Source: Strix aluco
Taxonomy: Eukaryota; Chordata; Aves; Strigiformes; Strigidae
NCBI RefSeq assembly: GCF_031877795.1
Contig: NC_133939.1
Location: 7,359,698 to 7,423,697 of the forward strand
Reading direction: 5' to 3'
Length of the DNA stretch: 64,000 nucleotides
The translations under genes were made by a program, and so were the position numbers. This document shows, piece after piece, positions 12,249-25,100 of the stretch; within the stretch, counting starts at the first letter, position 1; the number at the start of each line of letters is the position of its first letter. The notes below the pieces were generated by a model. It was not told the DNA's origin, made no database searches, and saw only the letters and a program-made list of their open reading frames with translations.

Positions 12249-15200
12249 ATTAATCCTAGTGCAATAGAATTTTAGATTAAGATCTGAGCATGCAGGTCTT
12301 TGGTGACAGCCAAAAGCAATCTGATTAAAAGCAGTTCTGACTTCACTCCAAAGCACAGAACTTTATTTCAAAGACTTTTCATGAACCTAAGGGCTTACAG
12401 GACTACCTGACAACTCAGTAGTTTCAAATCATTTAAAAATAAATCCCATGAGCTTCCCTTGGCCTTTAATAATATCAAGATTGGAAGTATGGGCTACAGC
12501 ATCTGACCCCATTACAAAATCTTTTCACAAACTGATCAGGCTTTCTCTTATTTACAGTTTTTGATATTACTATGCTTACACCACTACTTCTTCCAGTTTT
12601 TTCTTCTAAGTTCTAGACATCAGTCATCAGATCCTGCTTATTTATTTTTATGGAACTGTTTCTGCACTCAGCCTCTGATGTTACCCCACAGCGTATACTT
12701 AGAGAACAATTACTTTGCCAAAGTAAATCAGCCTAGTCTTCTTAGTCTCCATTTATAAAACAGGTTTTCCACACCCCTAGTGTCCTAGTAGCCTTTTTCT
12801 GTACCTTTTCCAGTGCGAATCAATCCTTTCTGAACACAGATGACTAGAATTATTCACATTGTTTAAGATGAAGTTAACTCAGGACCTTGTGCATAGCCCT
12901 ATCTCCAGTGGAAAAATATTGCCTGACATTTTAGGTTCACATTCATCTCACTTACAGTGACAGTCATCTTCTGATCAATGAATATATTTATGCCTTGCTT
13001 CTTCTTTTTCTTTTTCAAATGTAGAGCTTCAGCACTATGCAAGAACTATTATTATTAGTCCCTAACAGCACAGGCTTGCCCTGTGCGCTGTGGAATTTCT
13101 GCTCATTTTGTCAGTTCAGTCCTTAGAGTTCTCTTGTTTTTCTTGTATAGTTTGATCTTAATTTTGGATCAATTTTATGTGTAATCCCACCTACCTGTGC
13201 AATTAATAAAAATATTAAATAAGTCCATCTGTAAATCTCCTCTAACCTTTACTCCTCCCTTCAGCATAACCTACTATTGTCCCACATTCAGCCCACTTAA
13301 TTCTTGCCCTTGTCTGTATCTTCATCATCTTGACTATTAAGTTCCCATCTGGCAAGGCCACATGGGTTGCACACTTGCTGAGGCACAAAATACATGTGTG
13401 CAACCAAGGAATGACAAAATGACTGCCAAAGACAACGGAATGAAGGAAAGTCTCTTTCTATGTGTCTTATCAGTCATTATTACTTTTAGGGTGCTTTAAG
13501 GATGAATAACTGAAGATGCAAATACCTGAACACTAATTTTTGGAAATAAAGTATATGATAAAGTTGACTTTATATCAACTCAACCGTTTTGCCTTTAGCT
13601 AAATTTATGTCAGGAGTGTCTTTTGCTCACGCATCAGATGAAGACTGAAGAGAAATCACCAAGCACATGAATGGGACTCAGGAGACATGACCGTTTGTGC
13701 CAGTTGGATTTCCTTTCCATCTGTGTCCAGCCCTGTAAATGGCAGTAGTGCCTGTGATCTTCTTTGTTCAATGTTTCCAGAGCTATGAATGCTAAGTGAT
13801 CTGTAGAAAGGACTATATTCCTAAGCGTCTGCCTTTCCCACTTGATCTATATTGAAAAGCATTTCCTCTGTATATAGACCTTGCCTCACTTACAACCAAT
13901 GCTCACACCTGACTACAACAGTGTTACTACCACAACCTGGAACTCAACATAAAGCATTCAAGACAGCAAATACACAGTATGAAAAAAAGTGAAGCTAAAT
14001 TGCACATACTTCCCCAGTTAAAAAAGCACACACCTTTGGGGTTCATTAGCCATATCTGTGTCTCTGACTACCAAATGCAATGACAAATACCATATGAAAT
14101 GAAGAGTGCTTGTGCCTGTTTTGTTCATCCCATCAGATGGTCTGTAATACAATATGCAGTAAGCTTGCTAGAAACCAAATATATGATGTATCAATTATTA
14201 TAACAGTGAAGAGGATTTCCTGCGATGAAGTTCTTCCTTGCGTCTTTGCTCCGATACCACAGTATCATCATCATCTCTTCAATACTGTGTTGTTTCTTCT
14301 ACACTGTGTAAGACCAATTTCATGTGCCCCTCTAAAGAACCAGAGATTGATACCAGAGGATAAATGGAAAGAAAACAGTGTTGTTTTGGCACTGCCATAC
14401 CTGTCCATTTTCCTTACAGAGTACATCTGAAGCAACCTGCTGGCAAGGGAAGGAGAAAAGAAAGCCTATCCTTGCTAGCAAGTTCCTCACACTTATCTGT
14501 GAAAGACCAATTATAGATTCTATTATATCAGTAATAACAGAAAATCATGAATCAGCAAGCTTATTACAGGAGCAGCAGCAGACTGAAAACCTATACTACT
14601 TTTGTACAGTTTATAATAAACAGAGCACTGAAGTCCTGAACCTGGAAAAACATTTTTCAGGTATTTATAAATTATTAATTTTTTTTTTAGCCTCTCCCTA
14701 ACAAACCTTTTGAAAAGTGTGAACCAATCTGCTAACAACCATTGTTCCAGTAGATTCTGTTGCTATATCAGGTTTTACAGCACACATTGTTAGCTTCTTT
14801 AATAAGCGCTGTCATTAAATTGCCTTGTGAACATTTAAGGATGGCGCATCTCAGAGGTAAATTATGCAAAAGATTAGGATCTCTTTATAGATTGTTTTTC
14901 TGACCAAATCACTTGGCTGGATGGGGGAATATTGAAGACCTAGAGCCATTCAGTACTGCAGCTCAAAGGCTGAGAAGGTTGGGCTCCTGGAGCAGCGGTG
15001 AGCAAGCTGAGCTGACTGGCAAGGCCTGCAGGAGGGCAGCTCACTCTGCACCACTGCCAGGCGCAGAAAGAGGGGTACTGGCCCTGCAGACAGCACCTAG
15101 GAAATACAGCCCTCTGTCACACTGAATCTCGAGATGCTAACAAAGGACGTGGCCTTAGGAAGTGTGCTTATTAAAACCTCTCATGCTCTCACACACAGTG

Positions 15201-16375
15201 CTGAATTGTTTGTTAAGCCCCCACAACAAACACAAAAGACAAAGGGAAATAACCACAGGGCAAACACCCACCTGCTGGTTTTCAGATGGAAGAAAATGAA
15301 GTACCTTGTATATTAAGATCTTTTGTTCCATGAAATAATGCACTTGTTCTAGTTAAACAATTCATACCTGGCTAGAGTTCATTCCCATTGTTCCCAATGC
15401 TTCAGAGGGTTCATAGAATAGAGAAAAACTGCACCACTAATGTTTCATTTCATCCCCCTCCGATGCATGTTGTGAATTACTAGAAGTCAAACACACCCCT
15501 ACCAGGTTAAAAAATGATAAATTATTATAATCCTCCTACTGGTGGCAGAATGGTTAGCAAGAGTATAAATGAAAAGCTGGTACTTTAGCACAGCAAGTAA
15601 TTGTGAACAGAAGAGGGATGGAGGGTTGTGGACACACAGTTACATAGGAAAATGTGCAGTGATTGATAGTCATACTGTGAAAAAAAGAAGTAAAAAGCCA
15701 CATGCCACCTGGAAGAAATGTTTGTGTATTTAAGGACTTGGAGAGCAATGCATGTTTCTCTTTATCAGGAAAATTTGCAAGCAAGAAGAGGAAAGTATAA
15801 AGGGAGGAAAGGAGCCACTAAGTTACAGATACAAATGGGTGTTGCATCATATGATCACACAATTTCTTTTTAACAGTTGCAGTATTTTTCTTATTTTACT
15901 TCTTTTCTGTTCCTGACACACGATAGACATGTTTTGTCTACGTATGACATTTCACTAATGCCAGAGTATTCTCTCAGCTCCATGTGCTCAATGAATCATT
16001 ATAACATTTGGAGCAGAGATTTATTCACAGTAATTAGAAATGATTCCCCACTTCTCTCTGGGAGAGGCGGGGATCACACATCCACCCTTGCACAGCCTCT
16101 AACCATTCTTGATCTGAAGAGCATGCGTACTGTAGCACTTTTTCTAAATCCGTTCTGGAGCCTGCACTCAAGAAGCAGATACTCCACACTTCTTAAGCCT
16201 GCTTACTTAGCACAGCAAAATCACAGGGTCATTTGGCCTGTTCCTGGAGAGATACTTCCCTCACAAGTCCAGAGGAGAAGCCTGGAAAGGGACTGGGCTG
16301 ACAAGACCAAGTCTTCTAGGTCTGGTTGCTGCTAAGGGTACAGTACAAATCCATGTGTGTTTCCAAGGAAAAAAG

Positions 16376-16388
16376 AAAAAAAAAAAAA
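16376..16388. repeat. Poly-A tract (13 nt)
   Basis: A simple A run interrupted upstream by a single G. There is no target-site duplication or retrocopy body beside it. Confidence 0.85.
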
Positions 16389-18159
16389 GAACTTAAATAG
16401 CCCATGCTATGGTTGCCTCTATAGAGTGCTTCTTCAAAATAAACCTGCACAAGTGGCTATCAAAATCTTTCTACTCATTTTGCTGCTGAACTGAGGCAGA
16501 TTTAGAAACCTGTTTGTATGCTGTTGAGCAGTTGCCAAGATTCATGCTCAGAAGGGTTTCTTTGCATGGGCTGAAAAGTTAGTTGTTCCATTTAGATGAA
16601 AGTTTAGCCTCTGGAGAAATGGATGGCAGCAACAGAAGTCTCCCAGGAAACTACTGTGCTGGCAGTCTTCTCATATTTTCCAGGGCAGAAGGATTTTGCA
16701 AGCCTGTCAGAAATGAACTGTGCTTACTACCTGACTTCCAGGGGGTTTTATTTTGAAGCCTGTTACACTCAGCTGAGTATGTCTGACACTGATGCTTTAG
16801 AGCTATTAGTAGAGCTTATCGGCATCTATTTTAGTGTTTTTCCCTTTGCTGAGCATGGATCCTATACCGGTTTTCATGTGCGTGTCTGCTCCAAACCTAT
16901 CAGAAGGTTAATAAGCCTGTTAGCTGGCTCTGATGCGCTAGATGGCCCCAGTTTATTTGAAAGCTGACATTCCTCAGTGCCATCTCCATCTGCCTCGGGT
17001 AATAGATCAAGCCAACAAAATCTATTTCTAGTTATGCTGTTCATTGTATCCAGCAGGAATCAGGGTAGTTGTTTCTTCCTGGTAATGTCAAGAATTTGCC
17101 CACCAAAGAGAAACTCCCCTCCAACACTTCTCTGTGATAGCCAGCCCTGCTGATGAGATGCCACACTAGGACTGTCTCTGTGCAAACCCACATTTTGCTG
17201 TGCTCCCTAAATAGGGGTAGGAGCCCAATGGGTTTGACTGAACAGTTTCATTCATTTTTGCTGAGGTCTAAATCAGAAATATGCTTCCACAGTCTTTAAC
17301 TTGAAAACCTTTAGATAAGGAGGACCTGATTTTTTAGCACTATGAACTTCAACTAGAGGCTAAATGAATGTTTGATGAACAAATTTTGGTTCTGTGGCTC
17401 TGTCTTTTCCTCTGGATTATAAGGAACTAGTAGCCCTTGAAACACAGTTTATCAGATAAGACTTCAAAGTGGATGAATTGCAACCATTTGTAATTTCAGA
17501 CACCTCATACACAATATCATCAATTGCCATAAATAGTTCTCCTTAGTGAATACAGCCTATGTTTTACCTATTTACCTCTTAAGATTACTGGCCAAGTGAA
17601 AGCAGGGCAGTAATATTTCAAAATATTAGCATATTCTGTTGCTTAAAGTATATGTAGTTTGGAAGACTGATATTGTTGGTCTTGGTAATGTTGAAAAATC
17701 TGTTTGGTTTTCAAATTTTAAAATGTAGTGAGGCAATAAGTAATTAAAGACGACTGGGCAGTTTCCTTTCTGCTCCTCCTTCCCAATTGCTGTTTAGCAG
17801 CCATTCCTGTAACAAAGAATACTGTGAATCCAGCATAAATAACACAGTCCAGATCTGTGCATACTAGGCAAAACAGAGAGCAACTATCTTGCAGAGACAG
17901 GGGAGACAACTGCTCAGTTTCATCACAGAAGAGATGCTACCCAGTGCCTTACATGTAATAGCCTTAGCTAAAGGTTTGCTGTCAGCTCAGCCCAGAACAA
18001 CATTTAAAATTATTAAGTACTAGACCTGGCAGGCAATGGGAAATCAGCTAGACAGGGTCTAATGCGATTAAAGGATTTAGTGTGTGTTCTGCGTTTTAAT
18101 TTTTTTTTTCTATATGAACTCTAATTCTAGAAATAGTTTAATAAAAAAAAACACTAAGA

Positions 18160-18221
18160 GAAATATGAGACATCCCTGTGATGGAATAATGAAATATGTG
18201 ACATCCCTATGATGGAATAAT
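18160..18221. repeat. 31-bp tandem duplication (2 copies)
   Basis: Unit one is 18160-18190 and unit two is 18191-18221. Both read 'gaaatatg-gacatccct-tgatggaataat' and differ at two positions (a/t and g/a). The 29/31 identity suggests a fairly recent replication-slippage or unequal-exchange event in otherwise unique DNA. Confidence 0.95.
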
Positions 18222-18638
18222 GAAGTCAAATAAGGCTAGCACATGCATCCAGAAATACATATGAAACGGTAACAGGATGCAGTTATAACGACAGCTTCAG
18301 TGTGCTCTGTGAGAGAGTTAAGTAAAAGCAGGGACACTGATGTTTCTAATTCATCTCACCAGTGGATCCAGAAATGGTTCTTAAAAAGCAAAGACCCAGT
18401 TAGCGGCCTGCTGAAGCCTTATTCTCTCCTTTGCAAGCACCATCCCCATAGGGTCCAAACCCAAAGACATTGTACATAGGCTGTAAAAACTCAGGATTTC
18501 CTTCCTATGGGAAATTCTGATATTTTGTGAAAGGCTTTGTTCTGAATTAGAACAACAAGAAGAAATTTAGAACTAAGGACATTGTGGAAGAAGTTAAAAA
18601 AAAGTAGACAAGCCAAAATGGGTTGGTTTTGGTTTGGC

Positions 18639-18656
18639 TTTTTTTTTTCCCCCCCC
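18639..18656. repeat. T10-C8 homopolymer junction
   Basis: A run of T immediately followed by a run of C, within a G/T-rich stretch. Such polypyrimidine tracts are slippage-prone. Confidence 0.85.
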
Positions 18657-18912
18657 TGAATGAAACAGAACAGTTGATTGCTCCCAGCTCTGGAGGATTT
18701 TCTGCATGTTTTCTTACTCTGAGGGACTTCACAAGAAGTCCTTGGAAGTCATCAGTGGGACCCTACACAGAGAAGGACAAAACCTTGAACAAGGGCCTTT
18801 GAGGCTCTCTGCCAAAGAGACTAAAGTAAGCCATCTCACGCTGAAGCTGAGGAGCCCTGAGCTTCTCATTTCTAGACCCAGTATCAGAGAGCCCAGAAAG
18901 CCTGTGGTCCCA

Positions 18913-19045
18913 AACCTTTCAACAGCCCACACGCAGAGCCTGTGCTTAAGCCTGCGCTTGAGTCCTTCAGCTCCCCAGTATCAACAAGGCAGCAAGAAAC
19001 CAGACAGCTCTCTATTAGAAACTCACGAATATGTCAGCAATAGGT
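18913..19045. repeat. Dispersed repeat, copy A (pairs with 20503-20617)
   Basis: The segment 'cccaaacctttcaacagccc' through 'agtatcaacaaggcagcaag' closely parallels 'cccaaacctctcaacagcct' through 'agcatcaacaagacagcaag' in copy B about 1.6 kb downstream. The similarity continues into 'ctattag'/'ccattag'. Copy B is joined to a CR1 3' end, so both are likely relics of one CR1 subfamily or of one local duplication. The plus-strand frames in both copies share a 'PNLSTA' motif, which reflects common DNA ancestry rather than proven coding. Confidence 0.7.
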
Positions 19046-19230
19046 TGTCAAACAGCCAGGTTTCCTCAAACATTTTGGTTTTGACATAACTGACATTTTC
19101 CAACAAACTCACTCTCCTGGGGGAAAAAGCGTTCTTGGAAAGTTCCCATCCAACTGTACTTGTGATATACACCTACAGAAATAACACTTCATTTCAAGCC
19201 CTTTCAAGCTTAATTTATATGAACCCTACC

Positions 19231-19244
19231 AAAAAAAAAAAAAA
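19231..19244. repeat. Poly-A tract (14 nt)
   Basis: A simple A run in AT-rich DNA with no associated retroelement body. Confidence 0.9.
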
Positions 19245-20410
19245 GAGTACAATTGCATGTGATGAGTGCCTAATAGTATGCAATATCCTCCTTTGAAAAA
19301 GCATCTTTTAGAGAGTACAGCGCATCTACGTAACATTTGTGTATCACAATCTGTACATGTCTGGCTCTTAGTCACTGAAATAACACCTTGGTATTTCATT
19401 TTTGTGACGGCTTATTAGAGCATACTACCTTCCTTTGTGGTAACATATTCTCATGCACAGCTTGACATTACAGTGCACACAGATTGCCCAGAGAAATGCA
19501 AGCTTTTTCTTTTTTTGGTGAGATAATTGATCTGAACTTGCCTGCATTCATTTCCCTCAAGATGCTTCAGATTAAATGAATGAATCTCATGGTTGCAGAA
19601 GAGCCGAATATTAAAAGGATTATACTCACCACAAGAGACCCAGTAGTCCTACATCCACAATCACTTTTACACACTTTCTATCTGATCTTCAAGATATGAT
19701 GTCTCCTCACTAAATGTCAGCAAGTTGTGGAGTTGTGCTGTGTTTAGAGGTAGAGTTGCACTGACATATTTTGCTCAGGCAGACTGCATACCAAGGAGTA
19801 TGGTTAAGGTTAATGACCTAATGTAGAAGAAACCTTAGCAAGCAGGTGAAGTTCACTACCAGAATTACTAAAATGACAATGAACTTTGCTCTCTTCCAGT
19901 TTTATACATCACTGCACCCTGGGAAGGTGCAATCTCCTCCTAGAATCACACCTGGCCATTTAACAGTGGTGTTTTTAAACCTAATGATGGCTAGACAACC
20001 CTTCATTATTTTTAAGAGATGGAATCACTATCTTAGTAACACTGATTTCTGAAAATGTAGGATGGATTACATCCACTGAAAAAAAGATCATGAAACAGCA
20101 GTTGCTATAGGTTAGCACTATAGTAGATTTTGCTAGCATTTGAGCAGAGGAGATGGCGGCAATGGATTAAAGTGAAGTCACCAGCAGCAGGTACAACATC
20201 CTTAGCTCTCATCATGGGAGTAGCAGAATCAGAATTATGCTCTTTGCAATGGATGTCCCTCCCTGCTCGACTGGACCCTCGGGGAGCAGACCAGTCTTCT
20301 AGACCTCTCTATCTAATGGCCTCTGCTCTTTAATCTCCCATCTGCCAGTAGCTGATTCAGGCACAATTTCCCTCACTCAGCATGATCTCACTTTCTAGAT
20401 CCAGTCCAGA

Positions 20411-20560
20411 TCTCACAGAATAGTTTAGGAGATCATCTTCTCCAGCTCCCTGGTCAAAGCACCTGGTTGCTCAGGGCCTTCTCCAGTGAAGTACTGAATA
20501 TCCCAAACCTCTCAACAGCCTGCGCACAGCACCTGCACTTGAACTTGAGTCCCCCAGCAT
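20411..20560 (-). mobile_element. CR1 LINE, truncated 3' region
   Basis: The plus strand reads as the reverse complement of a CR1 3' end: 'tctcacagaatagttta', 'gagatcatcttctccagctcc', 'tggtcaaagcacctggttgctcagggcc', then 'ctccagtgaagtactgaatat'. These correspond to the CR1 landmarks tail, 'agatgatct', 'ctgctttga' and 'gccctgagcaacc'. The element points leftward and its body fades at about 20560. Past this point the sequence matches dispersed repeat copy A at 18913. Confidence 0.85.
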
Positions 20561-20617
20561 CAACAAGACAGCAAGAAAGCAGGTGTTCACTTTCCATTAG
20601 GATACAAGCAATCTCCT
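20503..20617. repeat. Dispersed repeat, copy B (pairs with 18913-19045)
   Basis: See copy A. This copy overlaps the 5' side of the minus-strand CR1 remnant and extends past it, which suggests the shared sequence is an unusual CR1-linked segment. Confidence 0.65.
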
Positions 20618-22175
20618 TTAGTTCAGAGAGGTGTCCTCCAGAATGTGAATTCTAAGTCTGCAGACTTTGTATTCATATAAGTCCTTCCTATTAACTGGGG
20701 AGGGACACTGTGGAGGGACAAGGTCCCAACGTCCCTTACCAGACTAGGCACAGAAACAAATAAAAGAGAATCAAGATAAGGATTTTACCACACTCATTAC
20801 TGCTTAAACTACCCACGAACCAGACAGCTTGTGTTGGGCTAAGACAGAAAGCTATACCAGTAAATTGGTGGGGCATATCAAATGAGAGACTGCAGAGAAC
20901 TACCTAGTCACTGCTTTAAATATATGCATTAGATGGCATTTTATAGAGCAGGAGAGGGAAGTGTTTCCTCACTAGAAGTAAAGAAGCAGTCAAATCGGAT
21001 CGCAGGAATTACAGGCACCCAGGCATTCTTACACTGACTTTCCCTGTTAGTATGCCAGAAATAAGAAAAAAAAAAAGTTAAATTTTCACATATGCTGCCT
21101 CCCTGCCTACATCTCCAACCAAATGAAGAGTCATCTGTAGCCACATTTTCCTGGGAGTGATGACTTAGATATGTCATCCCATTCTTCCTACACACACACG
21201 CACATATAAAATCACCAAAGCTCCCCAGTTGTGGCCACTGAATTATGCCATCTTTGTGTTTACATCATCCAATTCACCACAGGACCACTCAGACCTGATG
21301 GTGCATCCCTCTTTCCACAGGGGAATGACCAGCTTCACAAGCCACTGAAATGCAGGTATCTCATGAGGGAAGACAGCACCTTCTTCACGGTACATGGCAA
21401 GTCTGCACAACACACAGGGCTGGAAAGAGATCACCACCAGATCCCACTGAAACTGCAGGGGCACCACTCATAACCACACACCAAGCACAGCAAAAATATG
21501 ACCAGGGCATGGAGCCAACATACATGCTTTTGCTAAGGGCATCATCAGATCAGTACTTGCCTCTAGCACTCAATGCTTAGAAACCCAGTGTCACGCCTTG
21601 TCCCCCAAATACACTGTAACACAAAGTTTGCTCTAAGCAGGAGAAACAAAATGAACACAAATGAAATAATGAGAACAGGGGATTGACAAAGGCTAGGTAC
21701 TATCCCAGAGAGCTTTAAAATTTATTGCCTGTGTTTTAACTGTATCACTAAATAACCCTTTCTAAAGGGGAATCACTATGGCCACAAAATCAGCACCTGT
21801 GTGTGTGGGTTGGGAGAAAGTTTAAGTGAGAGAAACAGATTGCTCTTTAAAGCTCTTTTACATAACGTGGCCACAGAATCCCTCAACAGCTCTTAAAAAC
21901 ACTTCAACCAGAAAAACACATTGGATGACTGAACAGCACAGGGGGAACAAAGCGTAGCTCTATTCCCAACCTGACGTCTGTGAAATTTTTTAGATAGGAG
22001 CGGTATGGGAATCTCTCACGCTTGTGCTGTGCATCAAATTCGTCATCAGACTCCATGGGAAGCACTCCGTTAAGAAGCCAAAAATTTCCAACACCTAGCC
22101 ATCCTCCAGCAAGCGTGGGGCAGGACCAACAGGCAACTTCGGTACGCAAAAGATGTGAGAGTGGGCATGTGTGGA

Positions 22176-22190
22176 TTTTTTTTTTTTTTT
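22176..22190. repeat. Poly-T tract (15 nt)
   Basis: An uninterrupted T run with no attached retroelement. Confidence 0.9.
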
Positions 22191-25100
22191 AGTTGACACA
22201 AGAGGTGTCCTTTAGGATATACTACTATTAAAAAAATACTGATCATGTTGACATAACAAGGTAATGTTAAACTATTTTTTCTTAAACATGTATATGATGC
22301 ATTGGGAAAAAAAATTAATGTCTTGGCAACCAAACGCTGGCATTAAAGGCTACTTGCCCTAAAAAAAGATAAGGAAACCTTGAACACTTTAATAGAAAAA
22401 TGGGATGTCAGTTTTACCAGTTTTTCCAGAAAGGTATTTAACTAGTTCTTGAGTAAACACCCTCTGCTTATAATGGAGCTCTCCCCTGTGGTTCCTTGCC
22501 CACCAGTCCGAGAATTAAGCAAATTCACCTGTAGGTCACCTCTTGCAAGGATGCAATTCTCTGCTTTCTGAAAACATGATAGAGCTGCTATCCTTTCATT
22601 TTTCTGTGAAGTACTGTGTTTCCTGCTCTCTTCTGCTTTTTCAGGACACGTTCCCTACTAGTGCTAAATTCAAACTGTTGGCTAAGCAGAGAGCAGGGTT
22701 GGAAAAACAAAGAACAGGGCTGTAAAAAAATCATTTTAAGGAATGGAAAACAGACTGTTTTATCAAATCAGAACAAGATTAAAATTGCTGCATTTGAAGT
22801 CCTGGAAAAATATAATTTAGCTCTAGGGTGAGTGTCAATAAAATCACTCCAATATGATTTCACACCTCATGTCAATGCATTACTATTCTTGCTGCAGGTA
22901 AGCTAGAAAGAGAAATTTATTGCCATTGCGTACTGACAAGTATGTAACTTGGGTAAGTTGTGAGGGTGCATTAGCCTTGGAAAAATAAAGCATCTAGAAC
23001 CCAGAAACCAACATGTTCCTCAAAAGTCACCCACACCAGGTTTGTTCACTGTCTGAGCAGGTGAAAAGGCCTGTTTGCCATAGCTGCACGCTACCAGAGA
23101 ACTTTGGTAGGAGCAGGGGCTGTTTATGCAGGTGGGACGGGCACTCTTGCACCATTTCAGGAAGGAACTGGTACATTTATTAGTTGCTCTTTTGGGAGTC
23201 GCAGATGGCATCCCTCCAGCATAACATGGTTTTCAAGTACTGACATGAAAACCCCGAGACAAAAAACATACACGCAGCATAAGCCTAATATCAACAGCTC
23301 TGCTTGAGCTGGCTCCAGTGTACCTCCTTCCAGGAACAGACACCCATCTCCATAGGGCACCACACTGGGCACAAAACTAGGTTGCTATACCTTTACAATG
23401 AAAGTAAAGGCATAGATAGACAAGCAGGAAAAAAAAAATCCCGCTGTGGCAAAACAGGTCATTATTTTCCATTTAGTAACAAAATACTTTGCAGATAGTG
23501 CCATTATCACCTGTGGGGGAATGAAGCAAAACTGTTCTCACTGTGGAGAGCATCAGCTGATCACCACTGGGTGGTTAGGAACTTTGCTTTATCAAAACAC
23601 ACTACCTGCTCTGGCCCCACCTCTAATGCCATTTAAATTATGCTGCAGGGCCATCAATAGAACCAATGCACTGGGAAGGAGACGAGAGATTTCCAGGGTA
23701 GCATAGTTCTCATTTAAACACCAGGCATCTTGCTCACTACAGAGAGAAAAGCTGGGTCATTTGGCTGTGGTTTTAACTTAGTCTTTGTGTGAGAGGATTG
23801 CAAGAAATATACTCTATAAACTCAGCTTGACCTTAGGTCTTGCAATACTCAACGCACAACAGGTGTATTAAGGCTAGAAAGACAGACCAAAAGTTTTGAC
23901 TTTTCAAGATGCTAAACCAAGCATTTTCAAAGAACTGCCTAGAATTAAACTTGTAAGCTGTTGTGAGACTAAATCCCAGTACAACACTGGGGTGAATGTT
24001 ATTTAAGCTTGATTTCTTTTCTCCTTCCAGTTTCTTGGTTCACCTCAGTGGTTTCTCAAGCTAATTCAGTAATTCAGGTGATACAACAGGATTTTTTGCT
24101 GGTGATTCATATAACTCAGAAGACTCACTAAAGCCATTTTAATGCTGCTGCTTTGATGCTAGGAGATGTGATCCATTTAGACCAGATTTAAACAGTGCGG
24201 GGATCCCTGTTCCCACTGCATAGCAGCACACATGGGCATCAGCCTACCTTTCCGTAGCTGTTATCCCAGACTTCTGGCACAGCAGAGGTGCCATCTCTAG
24301 TCCAGGATCTACAGCCAGAATTGGGGGCCAATGGGGGAGCACAAGTGGGAGGGCTATGCTCTCACTTCACTGGGTAAAAGCAGACAGGACACAGTAATAA
24401 ACCAGTGGTCCTAAAACTTGACTTGGGGACTCCCCTCCCTTTCACCACTTGTTGCCTTCCTCCTTTTCTCATGAGCTGTGGCCAAACACCCCTCCTTCTG
24501 CAAACAACCGTTCAACTCCACTCATGCAATTAGTGCCTATCCTCACACCCCAAGCAAACAAGTCACTCCCATCCACCTTTTGCAGATGAAGCCTGTTCTC
24601 CAAGATCCTTATGCAAGTAGCCACCATCCTCTAGTACCCACCCCAGAGAAGCTGGCTGTTGCCAAGGAGGGTGGCGCAGGGTCCTGGGCCAGGCAGGCTG
24701 CAGCTGCCTGATCCAGAGGTTTAGCTGCTGCTGGAGAGAGACACAAGGCAGAATTACAGCGGGCAGGATCTTGCAGATCCTGGCTACTGCATCCACTCTC
24801 ATGCCTTTATTGGGGCATCATCAGCTTGATGCTTTTTACCAAGCTGTGGCAGGTTCCTGGCTGTTCCTGCTACCGCGAGTGCTCAAGCCGAGCTTGCTCT
24901 CTCCTACAGGGAAAGTGTGACAGACCACCTAGAAACATCCCACAGGCCAGGCTGGGGCCAGCCCCCGAAGTAAATGCATCACCACTTAAGCTTCATTAGC
25001 AGAGTTTGGAGGTAACAATACAGTGCTTCCTCCTCCACTAGGAGTAGATCTGATTCCTGTTCCTTTAGGAAGCACACAACGTGTGGGAAGTTCTATCTGT

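Larger units (their letters stand above)
11973..18159. other. Non-coding stretch
   Basis: AT-rich DNA with no exon I can support. Poly-T at 12051-12065, an old repeat at 12184-12248 and poly-A at 16376-16388 lie within it. Chance frames of up to 152 codons (15877-16335) have no recognisable domains. A block around 16860-17050 looks like a conserved non-coding element and is listed as a finding. Confidence 0.6.

Noticed and set aside
13365..13405. Hairpin (ggttgcacac / gtgtgcaacc) as a microRNA precursor
   Set aside because: The stem is only 10 bp with a 21-nt loop, too short for a pre-miRNA, and matches no seed I know.
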